A DNA stretch of 64,000 bases from Streptomyces sp. BA2 (GTDB lineage: Bacteria; Actinomycetota; Actinomycetes; Streptomycetales; Streptomycetaceae), in the NCBI RefSeq assembly GCF_009769735.1, contig NZ_WSRO01000002.1:868001-932000 (forward strand), in the 5' to 3' direction. Shown here one piece after another: positions 40,294 to 47,849 of this stretch. The notes below the pieces were generated by a model, which did not search any database, was not told the DNA's origin, and worked only from the letters and a program-made list of their open reading frames with translations. Made by a program: the position numbers and the translations under genes. Positions within the stretch are counted from its first letter, which is position 1. Every line of letters begins with the position of its first letter.

Positions 40294-40319
40294 GCGTATG
40301 CCGGGAAGCCATTTTCGAC

Positions 40320-40350
40320 GTCAGGTAATATATAGTTTTCATGAAACACT
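40320..40350 (+). promoter_or_regulatory. AT-rich promoter with palindrome before the MarR-family gene
   Basis: GGTAATATATAG is a striking AT-rich island in high-GC DNA and probably holds the -10 region. Overlapping it is the perfect 10-bp palindrome TTTCATGAAA (40337-40346), flanked by AGT and ACT. Dimeric MarR/GbsR proteins bind such palindromes, so autoregulation is likely; this is inference from position. Confidence 0.55.
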
Positions 40351-40427
40351 GAACTAAAGTCCCGGTGCGTTCGGCTTCCTCCCAGGCGTACGGCACATCG
40401 GCACACATGACGCGGAGGGATGCGCGG

Positions 40428-40937
40428 ATGGCGGTCGCCCCGGACGGCACTCGACAAGGCACCGACCAGGAGCTGGCGGTGGGCCGCTTCATCGAGCACT
40501 TCGCCCTCAGCATGACGGGGCTCGGTTTTCCACGGATGGCGGCGCGGGTGTTCGTGGCCGTACTCATCTCCAAGGACGGGCTGACGGCCGTCGAGCTGGC
40601 GGCGCAGCTGAAGATCAGCCGGGCCGCGGTGTCACAGGCGGTGCGTTATCTGATGCAGTTGGGGCTGGTCGAGCGGCAGCGTGAGCCGGGCCAGCGTCAT
40701 GATCACTACCGGGTCGTGGACGGCACGTGGTACGAGATGTTCGCCCGCCGCGACGAGGTGTTCCTGCGGCTGGAGGAGAACCTCGCCGACGGGATCGTCG
40801 CGCTCGGCAGTGAGAACCCGGGGGCTGCGCGGCTGGACGAGACGCGGCGGTTCTTCGAGTTCATCCGCGGCGAGGTGCCCAAGCTCATGACTCGCTGGCG
40901 CGAGTCGCAGGGTAAGGCTCCGGACGACGAGTCCTGA
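40428..40937 (+). CDS. GbsR/MarR-family winged-helix transcriptional regulator
   Basis: 169 residues. ATG at 40428 is chosen for the GGAGGGA site 8 nt upstream; in-frame ATGs at 40365 and 40407 are alternatives. The winged helix spans ~45-110: the recognition region LKISRAAVSQAVRYLMQLG and the wing with ERQREPGQRHDHYRV are typical of GbsR/MarR proteins. The C-terminal half is helical and rich in Arg/Glu, fitting a dimerisation domain. A palindrome (TTTCATGAAA) lies about 80 bp upstream. The gene is isolated from the upstream operon by a terminator and followed after 152 bp by the FkbH-like gene. It may sense a pathway intermediate or related ligand, but neither ligand nor targets can be deduced. 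Confidence 0.9.
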   Translation: MAVAPDGTRQGTDQELAVGRFIEHFALSMTGLGFPRMAARVFVAVLISKDGLTAVELAAQLKISRAAVSQAVRYLMQLGLVERQREPGQRHDHYRVVDGTWYEMFARRDEVFLRLEENLADGIVALGSENPGAARLDETRRFFEFIRGEVPKLMTRWRESQGKAPDDES

Positions 40938-40973
40938 GCACTTCAGGGAGCCCAGGGCGGGAGGGTGGCCGCT

Positions 40974-41016
40974 TTAGGCGGCTGCAAGCCGGCGCCAAGC
41001 GCGCGCGGTGAGGCTG
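40974..41016 (+). promoter_or_regulatory. Candidate SARP box before the FkbH-like gene
   Basis: TTAGGCG (40974-40980), CAAGCCG (40985-40991) and CAAGCGC (40996-41002) repeat at exactly 11-bp intervals. GAGGCT lies 7 bp after the last unit, at 41010-41015, within AGGCTGGGG as at 37628. The FkbH-like start codon is at 41089. Confidence 0.6.
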
Positions 41017-41088
41017 GGGCGCCCGCCCGGGTGCGGTGTCGCGCCCCGGAGCGGACCGTCGCGAAGCCTCGCCTGGAGGGTGTGATCC

Positions 41089-42987
41089 GTGTCCCCGGCC
41101 CCCGTTCCCCCGCCCGCCGCCGACCCCGTGGCCGACCTGCACCGGTCCGGCCGCCTGATCGCCGAGTATCGGCGGCTGCCCGCCCTGCTGCGCGGGCTCG
41201 GCGATGACGAATTGCAGCGCGCAGGGCGGTTGTTGACACGCCTGTCCGCCGACGAGGTGCTCGCCGAGCACCCGGAGCAGCCGACCGTGTCGGTCACGGT
41301 CACCGGGCACGGGACGGTGGCTGGTCTGATCCCGCCGCTCACCGCGCAACTGGCCCGGCACGGGCTGCTGCTGCGGCCGCATGTCGCCGATTTCGGCAGT
41401 TGGCTCTTCGATCTGGCCGATCCGGCGAGCGAGGTGTATGCGGCCGGCGGTGACCTGGTCGTGTGTGTGCTGGACGCCGACGTGGTGTTCGACGAGGTTC
41501 CCCGGCCGTGGCGGCCCGAGGACGTGGAGCGGGTGCTGGCCGAGAAGGTCCGGCTGCTGGACAAGCTCGCCGCCACCCACGCCGCTGCGGGGTCGGGCAC
41601 GCTCGTGTACACCTCGCTGCCCCTTCCCCGTGAGTTTCCGGCCCAGTTGGTGGACCACCGCTCCCGGGCCCGGCTGGGCGCGGTCTGGCGGGACGGGAAC
41701 GCCCGGCTGCTGGGGCTGATGGAGGAACATCCGGGTCTTGTCGTCCTCGACCTGGACCAGCTGCTCACCGGCCCGGCCGCCCTGGGCGACGCCCGCCTGG
41801 CGGCGTACACGGGGACGCCGTACACGCCGGAGCTCACCGCCGCGCTCGCCCGCGATCTGGCCCATCTGGTGCGCGGCCGGTCCGGCCGGGCGAAGAAGGT
41901 GCTGGCCCTGGACCTGGACGGCACGTTGTGGGGCGGGGTGCTGGGCGACGACGGCCCGGAGGGCATCGAGGTCGCCGGCGGGCGCAGGGGCCGGGCCTTT
42001 CGGCACCTGCAACAGGTGCTCGCGCAACTCGCGTCGCGCGGGGTGCTGCTGGCCGCGGTCAGCAAGAACGACCTGGAGCCGGTGCAGCAGGTGCTGCGCG
42101 AGCACCCCGAGATGATCCTGCGCGAGGACGACTTCGTGCGTGTGGTGGCCAACTGGGAGCCCAAGCACGAAAATCTGCGAGCCCTTGCCGACGACCTCAA
42201 TCTCGGCCTGGACAGTCTGGTCTTCGCCGACGACAGCGCATACGAGTGCGGTCTGGTCGCCCGCGAACTGCCCGAAGTCACCGTGCTGCATCTGGACGGC
42301 GATCCGGCGCTGCACGCCGAACGGGTACTCGCCGACGGCTGGTTCGACGTGCGGGACGTCACGGAGGACGACGTACGGCGCCCGGCGCGCTACCGCGAGG
42401 AGTTCGTCCGCAAGGACTTCCTGGACTCCTTCGCCTCGCTGGAGGACTACTTGCGGGAGCTGGAGGTGCGGGTCGAACTGACCGCGGCGGGCGAGGCCGA
42501 CACCGCCCGGCTCGCCCAGCTCACCCAGCGCACCAACCAGTTCAACCTGACGACCCGGCGGCTCCAGGAGGACGAGGTACGCGCCCTGGCCGGCTCGCCG
42601 GGACAGTTGGTCCTCGCCATCCGGTCCGGCGACCGCTTCGGGGACAACGGGCTGGTGGGGGCGGTGTTCGTGCGAACCGGCGGGCCGGTGTGGCACATCG
42701 ACAACTTCCTGCTCAGCTGCCGGGTCTTCGCCCGGGGCATCGAACAGGGCTGCCTGGCCGTGCTGCTGGAGCACGCCCGCGCCGCCGGTGCCGGCGCGGT
42801 CGAGGCGCGTTATGTGCCGTCCTCGAAGAACGGCAAGGTCAAGGACTTCTATCCACGCAACGGCTTCGACGCGTCGGGGCACACCGAGGACGGGACCGCC
42901 CTGTTCCGTCACGAGCTGCGGCGGATCACGGCGGCACCCGGGCATCTGGGCCTGACGGTGCACTGGAAGCGGGAGGGAACACGATGA
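41089..42987 (+). CDS. FkbH-like HAD-IIIC phosphatase, glyceryl-ACP forming
   Basis: 632 residues, GTG start at 41089 with GGAGGG 8 nt upstream. The N-terminal ~200 residues are an SGNH-hydrolase-like extension seen in long FkbH proteins. The HAD-IIIC core begins with LALDLDGTLWGG: nucleophile Asp275 and Asp277 of DxDGT are present, followed by VSKND (~residue 325) and FADD (~380). The C-terminal third (ending near YVPSSKNGKVKDFYPRNGF) is the conserved FkbH acyltransferase-like region. Characterised relatives take D-1,3-bisphosphoglycerate, remove phosphate and place a glyceryl unit on an ACP, for tetronates or glycolate-type extender units. No discrete ACP gene and no hydroxymalonyl/methoxymalonyl dehydrogenases are in the window, so the acceptor ACP is unknown. 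It overlaps the next gene by ATGA, indicating translational coupling with the hydrolase. Confidence 0.93.
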   Translation: MSPAPVPPPAADPVADLHRSGRLIAEYRRLPALLRGLGDDELQRAGRLLTRLSADEVLAEHPEQPTVSVTVTGHGTVAGLIPPLTAQLARHGLLLRPHVADFGSWLFDLADPASEVYAAGGDLVVCVLDADVVFDEVPRPWRPEDVERVLAEKVRLLDKLAATHAAAGSGTLVYTSLPLPREFPAQLVDHRSRARLGAVWRDGNARLLGLMEEHPGLVVLDLDQLLTGPAALGDARLAAYTGTPYTPELTAALARDLAHLVRGRSGRAKKVLALDLDGTLWGGVLGDDGPEGIEVAGGRRGRAFRHLQQVLAQLASRGVLLAAVSKNDLEPVQQVLREHPEMILREDDFVRVVANWEPKHENLRALADDLNLGLDSLVFADDSAYECGLVARELPEVTVLHLDGDPALHAERVLADGWFDVRDVTEDDVRRPARYREEFVRKDFLDSFASLEDYLRELEVRVELTAAGEADTARLAQLTQRTNQFNLTTRRLQEDEVRALAGSPGQLVLAIRSGDRFGDNGLVGAVFVRTGGPVWHIDNFLLSCRVFARGIEQGCLAVLLEHARAAGAGAVEARYVPSSKNGKVKDFYPRNGFDASGHTEDGTALFRHELRRITAAPGHLGLTVHWKREGTR

Positions 42988-44021
42988 ACGACGTCGCCGA
43001 ACTCAAGGAGTTCACGGCCGTCCACGCCCGGGCGCTGCAGCTGCCGCCCGAGCTCTACGAAGGGGTGCTGGACCGCGTCACCAACGACGAGGACGGCGCC
43101 CCGGGTTCGTGGGCGGTGGAGTGGTCGGCGGCCGCGGCCACGCTTACCGGGTCGGGTCAGTTGCTGCCGGCCTTCCTGTGCTCGGCCATGGCCCGCTTCC
43201 CGTTCGTCGACGGTCCGGCGCGGCGCTCGGCGTACGAGCAAGCGCGGGCGGTGTTCGACCGGTGGCGCGCACAGCATCCGGACATCGAGCCGGTGCGGGT
43301 GAAGTTGCCCGATGGTGAGCTGGTCTGCTGGGCGGGTGGTCTGTCCGCCGGGGAGCCGAAGCCGCTGCTGCTGGTGACGGGAGGGATCGTCAGCGTGAAG
43401 GAGCAGTGGGCACCGGTCGTGCTCCAGGCGGCCCAGCTGGGCATGGCGGTGGTGGTGACGGAGCTGCCTGGCGTGGGCGAGAACACCCTTGCGTACAACC
43501 GGGAGAGCTGGCGGATGCTGCCGGCCGTGCTGGACGCGGTCGCGGACCGTGCGGACGTCTCCCGCACCTACGCCCTCGCGAACAGCTTCGGGGGTCATCT
43601 GGCGCTGCGTTGGGCCGGGCGGGATGCGCGGCTGCGTGGGATCGTGACGTCCGGGGCGCCGGTCAGTGTCTTCTTCACGGACGGCGACTGGCAGCGTCAG
43701 CTGCCGCGCGTCACCCGGGACACGCTGGCTCGTCTGACGGGCGTCGCCCCCGGCGACGACGCGGCGCTGGGCGATGTGCTGGCCGATTGGCCGTTGACGC
43801 CGGAGGAGCTCTCCGCGCTGGACATCCCGGTGTGCTACTCGGCCAGTTTGCGCGACGAGATCATTCCCGCGGGGGATCCGGTGTTCCTGCGTCGGCATGT
43901 GCGGCGGCTGGCCCTCAATGAGTTCGACGACGTGCACGGTGCTCCGGGGCACGTCCAGCAGACCGTGCAGTGGACGTTCGGCTCGCTGCTGGCCATGCGA
44001 GACGGCGCCCTGCCGTCCTGA
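42984..44021 (+). CDS. FrsA-like alpha/beta hydrolase
   Basis: 345 residues; ATG at 42984 overlaps the FkbH-like stop (ATGA). The alpha/beta hydrolase fold is supported by LLLVTGGIVSVKEQWAPV (oxyanion region), the nucleophile elbow ALANSFGGHLAL with Ser201, an acid candidate near DEIIPAGDP and a histidine near DDVHGAPGHV. The family includes FrsA and 2,6-dihydropseudooxynicotine hydrolase-type enzymes, which have a helical N-terminal cap as here. No signal peptide. Coupling to the FkbH-like gene suggests action on the glyceryl-derived moiety or on release or cyclisation of the product; tetronate pathways use an alpha/beta hydrolase fold enzyme for acetate elimination, but similarity to those cannot be judged by eye. 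A strong terminator follows. Confidence 0.85.
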   Translation: MNDVAELKEFTAVHARALQLPPELYEGVLDRVTNDEDGAPGSWAVEWSAAAATLTGSGQLLPAFLCSAMARFPFVDGPARRSAYEQARAVFDRWRAQHPDIEPVRVKLPDGELVCWAGGLSAGEPKPLLLVTGGIVSVKEQWAPVVLQAAQLGMAVVVTELPGVGENTLAYNRESWRMLPAVLDAVADRADVSRTYALANSFGGHLALRWAGRDARLRGIVTSGAPVSVFFTDGDWQRQLPRVTRDTLARLTGVAPGDDAALGDVLADWPLTPEELSALDIPVCYSASLRDEIIPAGDPVFLRRHVRRLALNEFDDVHGAPGHVQQTVQWTFGSLLAMRDGALPS

Positions 44022-44042
44022 GCGGGGCGCCGCGCACACGAA

Positions 44043-44095
44043 GAGCCGTCACCGGGACCTCGTCGGGGGAATTGCCGCGGTCCCGGTGACGGCTC
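44043..44095. terminator. Bidirectional terminator hairpin
   Basis: A perfect 17-bp stem (44043-44059 with 44079-44095) has a 19-nt loop. It separates the convergent hydrolase gene (ends 44021) from the ABC permease gene (ends 44129). Confidence 0.88.
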
Positions 44096-44128
44096 GTGCC
44101 GTCGCGGCCGGCCCTCAGCCGGTGGATG

Positions 44129-45760
44129 TCACTGGAGGGCCACGTCGCGGCGGCGGAACAGGGCGGTGCCTGCGGCGGTGAGCACCGCCGTGATCACCAG
44201 CAGTACCAGTAGCGGGCCGACGGTGAAGTCGCCGCCGGGCAGCCCGGGCACGTGGCTGAACGGCGAGATGTCGCGGACCACCTGCGGCAGGTCCAGGGTC
44301 GAGCCGATCTGGCTGATCAGCAGGCACAGCGCGAACACCGCCCAGGGCAGGCCTACGGCGAGCCTGGGCAGGGAGCCGAAGACGAGCACGGCGAACGCCG
44401 CCAGCACCAGCACGGCCGGAAGGCGCACCAGCGCGGCCGCGACGAGGGAACCGAACTCCGCTCCCATGTCGCCGGTGGCCAGGCCGTAGCCGACGGCGGC
44501 ACTGGTCCCGGTGAGCAACATGAGTACGGTGACCCCGGCGAGCGTGACGACCAGATGGCCCGTCATCCAGCTGAACCGGCTGGTGGCCGTGGACAGCACG
44601 GTTTCCATTCCGCCGGTGGTCTCCTCGTTGCGCATCCGGTTCAGGGACTGCACGGCGAATCCGGCGACCGCGAGGCCCATCAGGCCGATGGTGGCGGACA
44701 GGTAGGAGTCCAGCAGCGAGCCGGTGCCGCCGAGTTGCTGGATGATCTCGGCGGTTCGTTCGCTGTCGCCGATCAGGTCGTTGATCTCGTCGCCGACGAC
44801 TCCGAAGGCGAAGCTCATGACGGACACCCCGACGGCCCAGCCGGCCAGGGAGCCACGGTGCAGGAACCAGGCCAGACCGGTCGGGCTGAGGAGAGCGGGG
44901 GTGGCCTCGGGCGGGCGGGGCTTGACCGCGCGCATGCCCATACCGACGTCGCGGATACGGGTCAGGGCGAAGGCCACACCGACCTGGACGGCGAAGGCGG
45001 CGAGTGGCAGGGCCAGCACCCACCAGTTGTCCTGGTCGTAGGGGCGCAGTTGCTGGCCCCAGCCGATCGGGGAGAGCCAGGAAGGCCAGGCGCTCTCCAC
45101 GCGCAGGCCGCCGCCGGTGGTGCGGCCGGCCACGTCGCCGACGGCGCGCAGCATAAACGCCACACCGAGCACGGCCGCCGCGGCGCCGTTGGCGGCCCGG
45201 GCGCTCTCCCAGATCTGGGCGGTGATCGCGGCGACGCCGGCGAAGGAGACACCGACCGCGCCGAGCGCGGCGCCGGCCGCGAAGGAGGAGCCCAGTGGCA
45301 GCCCCGCCGAGGCGAGTCCCAAGGCGCTCACGACGGCGAGCACCACGTTGGCCAGGATCGCGAGCAGCAGGCCGGCAGTGAGGGCAGCGTGCCGCCCGAC
45401 GGCGGTGGAGCCGATCAGCTCGGAACGCCCCAGTTCCTCGTTCTGCCGGGTGTGCCGGATGACGGCGAGGGTGCTCATCAGGGCGGCGGCCACCAGCACG
45501 AGCAGCAAGGACTGCGTCATCGCAGTGGCGCCCTCGCTGGCGCCGGAGACCAGGCCGCTGAACACCAGTGAGGCCGGGTTGTCCGCGGCACTGGTCTGGG
45601 CGGCGATCCGGTCCTTCTCGGTCTCGTACAGACCGCTGATGCTCGAGGCGGTGGCCGTCTGTACCAGTGTCAGGCCGAAGATCCACAGCGGGAGTTGGAT
45701 CCGGTCCCGGCGCAGGGCGAGCCGCAGGAGGTCACCGGTGCCGGCGAAGTAGCGGCTCAT
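44129..45760 (-). CDS. ABC transporter permease, polyketide antibiotic exporter family
   Basis: 543 residues with about a dozen hydrophobic segments in two halves, as in the two-gene ABC-2 exporters annotated for polyketide antibiotics (TnrB3-like). The first segment is near [11 protein letters not shown]; others include [34 protein letters not shown] and [16 protein letters not shown]. Its ATG (45760) overlaps the stop of the ATPase gene by ATGA, so the two are translationally coupled and should form one complex. The likely role is export of, and self-resistance to, the cluster's product. It ends near a hairpin shared with the convergent hydrolase gene. Confidence 0.93.
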   Translation of the reverse strand: MSRYFAGTGDLLRLALRRDRIQLPLWIFGLTLVQTATASSISGLYETEKDRIAAQTSAADNPASLVFSGLVSGASEGATAMTQSLLLVLVAAALMSTLAVIRHTRQNEELGRSELIGSTAVGRHAALTAGLLLAILANVVLAVVSALGLASAGLPLGSSFAAGAALGAVGVSFAGVAAITAQIWESARAANGAAAAVLGVAFMLRAVGDVAGRTTGGGLRVESAWPSWLSPIGWGQQLRPYDQDNWWVLALPLAAFAVQVGVAFALTRIRDVGMGMRAVKPRPPEATPALLSPTGLAWFLHRGSLAGWAVGVSVMSFAFGVVGDEINDLIGDSERTAEIIQQLGGTGSLLDSYLSATIGLMGLAVAGFAVQSLNRMRNEETTGGMETVLSTATSRFSWMTGHLVVTLAGVTVLMLLTGTSAAVGYGLATGDMGAEFGSLVAAALVRLPAVLVLAAFAVLVFGSLPRLAVGLPWAVFALCLLISQIGSTLDLPQVVRDISPFSHVPGLPGGDFTVGPLLVLLVITAVLTAAGTALFRRRDVALQ

Positions 45761-46683
45761 CGCCGTGCTCCGGCCGTCTCGGGCTGGGCGGGCACCTCGT
45801 CGCCGTAGTGCCGCATGAACAGCTCTTCCAGGGTGGGTGGGGTGCTGGTCAGCGACACGATGCCGAAGTCGGCCGCGTGACTGATCACGGCACCGACCTT
45901 GCCGCTGTCCACGGTGAAGCTGAGCCCGTCGGCGACGGAGCGCACGTCGTGGACTCCTTCGAACCGGTCCAGGCCGGTCAGCTCGCGTTCCGTCTGGACC
46001 GTGACCGAGACACGGGTGAGGTGACGCAGTTCCTTCATCGAGCCGGACTCCACGATGCGGCCCTCACGGATGATGCTGACGCGGTCGCACAGGGCCTCTG
46101 CCTCGGCCAGGATGTGACTGGACAGCAGTACGGTCGCGCCGGCCCGCTTCAGGTCGAGCACATAGCTCTGGAAGACCGACTCCATGAGGGGGTCGAGGCC
46201 GGAGGTGGGCTCGTCGAAGATGAACAGCTCCACGTCCGATGCGAGCGCGGCGACCAGCGCCACCTTCTGCCGGTTGCCCTTGGAGTAGGTACGGAACTTC
46301 TTCGTCGGGTCGAGTTTGAACCGCTCCAGCAACTCGTCGCGGCGCTTCTTGTCGATGCCGCCGCGCAACCTGCCGATCAGGTCGATCGACTCGCCGCCGG
46401 AGAGATTGGGCCAGAGGTTCACGTCTCCCGGGACATAGGTGAGACGGCGGTGGAGGTCCACGGCCTCGTGCCACGGGTCTCCGCCCAGCATCCGCACCTC
46501 GCCGGCGTCGGCCCTCAGCAGGCCGAGCAGGACCCGGATGGCCGTGGATTTGCCGGCGCCGTTGGGCCCCAGGAGGCCGTGCACCTCACCCTGCCTGACC
46601 GTCAGGTCGAAGCCGTCGAGGGCCCGAACCTGACCGAACGTCTTCACTAAGCCTGCCACGGCAATAGAGTTCGTCACTGTCAC
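45757..46683 (-). CDS. ABC transporter ATP-binding protein, antibiotic exporter
   Basis: 308 residues, GTG start at 46683 (a second GTG two codons later is possible); GGAAG lies 11 nt upstream. Walker A is GPNGAGKST (~residues 39-47), a signature-like [15 protein letters not shown] precedes Walker [14 protein letters not shown], and the H-loop is SSHILAEAE. The ~80-residue C-terminal extension is typical of DrrA-like drug-exporter ATPases. Codon 12 is TTA (46650-46648), the rare leucine codon read by bldA tRNA in Streptomyces, so translation may depend on developmental stage. An inverted repeat of CACAACGT covers the start codon, a possible operator. It forms an operon with the permease and is divergent from the SARP gene. 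Confidence 0.95.
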   Translation of the reverse strand: MTVTNSIAVAGLVKTFGQVRALDGFDLTVRQGEVHGLLGPNGAGKSTAIRVLLGLLRADAGEVRMLGGDPWHEAVDLHRRLTYVPGDVNLWPNLSGGESIDLIGRLRGGIDKKRRDELLERFKLDPTKKFRTYSKGNRQKVALVAALASDVELFIFDEPTSGLDPLMESVFQSYVLDLKRAGATVLLSSHILAEAEALCDRVSIIREGRIVESGSMKELRHLTRVSVTVQTERELTGLDRFEGVHDVRSVADGLSFTVDSGKVGAVISHAADFGIVSLTSTPPTLEELFMRHYGDEVPAQPETAGARR

Positions 46684-46710
46684 AACGTATCAAACTTCCA
46701 TGACGTTGTG
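46681..46710 (-). promoter_or_regulatory. Inverted repeat overlapping the ABC ATPase start codon
   Basis: CACAACGT (46681-46688) and ACGTTGTG (46703-46710) are perfect 8-bp arms around a 14-bp spacer, with arm centres 22 bp apart, two helical turns. It spans the GTG start and its upstream region, so a bound dimeric regulator could block expression. The cognate protein is unknown. Confidence 0.5.
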
Positions 46711-46821
46711 AAATCTGCGAAAACTCGCGCTGTGACCGCCTTGCCGAACCGACGACTCCGGCGCCGCGACCACGCCGGCCCACAACGCGGTCATCTCGGC
46801 CATGACCAGTAGTTTCGGGAC

Positions 46822-46853
46822 GATTCTTAGGGGATTCTTAGGGGGGTTAGGGG
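46822..46853. promoter_or_regulatory. Triplicated TTAGGGG direct repeat in the SARP/ABC divergent region
   Basis: TTAGGGG occurs at 46827, 46838 and 46847; the first two lie in perfect 11-bp tandem units (46822-46832, 46833-46843). It sits within the 318-bp region between the divergent ABC ATPase (46683) and SARP (47002) genes. The period matches SARP binding sites, but I see no good -10 at the expected distance in either direction, so its target gene is uncertain. Apart from this and the inverted repeat at 46681, the region looks featureless. Confidence 0.45.
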
Positions 46854-47001
46854 CTTTCAGACGCCCTCTGATTCCTCATAGCCTTCACAACGGAACAACA
46901 GCCCGGCTCATCACACGGAGGTGGAGAGCAGCAAAACATGAGCTTTGTTCTGGCAAAAGAGCAGTACCGGACACAGCGTGCTTTCAACGGGGGTTGCGTT
47001 C

Positions 47002-47772
47002 GTGCAATACGACATACTCGGACCGGTTCGAGTAACCGACAGCCGGGGCAGCAAGTTCGTCAGTGCCAGGAAGGTGCAGGTACTGCTGGTCCTTCTGCTC
47101 ATCCGCGCCCGGCGGGTGGTCTCCATCGACGAGGCCATCGCCGAAATCTGGGGAGACAATCCCCCACGCCGGGTCACCGCGAGCATTCATGTGTACATCT
47201 CCCAGCTCCGCAAGTTCCTCGCACAACCCGGCAGCCGACACAATCCGATTCTCACCAGGCCTCCGGGATATCTCTTCCACCTGGGCAACGACGAGCTCGA
47301 CGTCGACCAGTTCCAGGGGCTGCTCCACCAGGGGCGGCGGCACCTCAAGGAAGGCCGGCCTGAGAACGCCGTCGCCGCCTTCGAGGCGGGGCTCTCCCTC
47401 TGGCGCGGCCCGGCTCTGGGCGACCTGTGCGACGGACCGGTCATCCAGGGCTTCGCCACGTGGCTGGAGGAGACCAGGCTGGAGTGCGTCGAGTCCCTCA
47501 TCGAGGCACAGCTCACACTCGGACTGCACCGCGAACTCGTGGGCCGTCTCGGCTCCCTGACGTCCGAGCACCCGCTGCGGGAAACCTTCTACCGCCAGCT
47601 CATGCTCGCCCTGTGCCGCTCGGAGCGGCAGGCCGACGCGCTGCGCACCTACCAGCAGGCCAGGTCCCGGCTCAACAAGGAGCTGGGCCTTGAACCGTGC
47701 CGGGCGCTGCGCGATCTGCAGCAGGCCATTCTGATGGCCGACGAACGGCTGGAGCTGCCCCACACGGCATGA
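47002..47772 (+). CDS. SARP-family pathway activator (AfsR/DnrI/RedD type)
   Basis: 256 residues from GTG at 47002, giving the classic SARP start MQYDILGPVRV; a purine run GGGGG lies about 9 nt upstream. An in-frame ATG at 46945 would add 19 residues without family resemblance. Residues ~15-95 form the OmpR-like winged-helix DNA-binding domain (RKVQVLLVLLLIRARRVVSIDE, then IHVYISQLRKFL), and ~100-250 the bacterial transcriptional activation domain (DVDQFQGLL through LRTYQQARSRLNKELGLEP). No NB-ARC or TPR extension, so it is a small SARP and probable cluster-situated activator. SARPs bind heptamer repeats at 11-bp spacing just upstream of the -10; such repeats appear before at least four operons here. 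A strong terminator follows. Confidence 0.95.
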   Translation: MQYDILGPVRVTDSRGSKFVSARKVQVLLVLLLIRARRVVSIDEAIAEIWGDNPPRRVTASIHVYISQLRKFLAQPGSRHNPILTRPPGYLFHLGNDELDVDQFQGLLHQGRRHLKEGRPENAVAAFEAGLSLWRGPALGDLCDGPVIQGFATWLEETRLECVESLIEAQLTLGLHRELVGRLGSLTSEHPLRETFYRQLMLALCRSERQADALRTYQQARSRLNKELGLEPCRALRDLQQAILMADERLELPHTA

Positions 47773-47788
47773 CGGGCGTCCCCTGCGC

Positions 47789-47827
47789 GACCGGGCGGGC
47801 CGAGCCACAGGCTCGGCCCGCCCGGTC
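47789..47827. terminator. Bidirectional terminator hairpin
   Basis: A perfect 18-bp stem (47789-47806 with 47810-47827) has a 3-nt ACA loop. It lies between the convergent SARP gene (ends 47772) and the PKS gene ending at 47850. Confidence 0.9.
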
Positions 47828-47849
47828 CGGTTCCCGGGGCGGACCGGTA

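Noticed and set aside
46827..46853. TTAGGG repeats as telomere-like or CRISPR-like elements
   Set aside because: Only three short units; Streptomyces telomeres are palindromic hairpins, and there are no spacers or cas genes.
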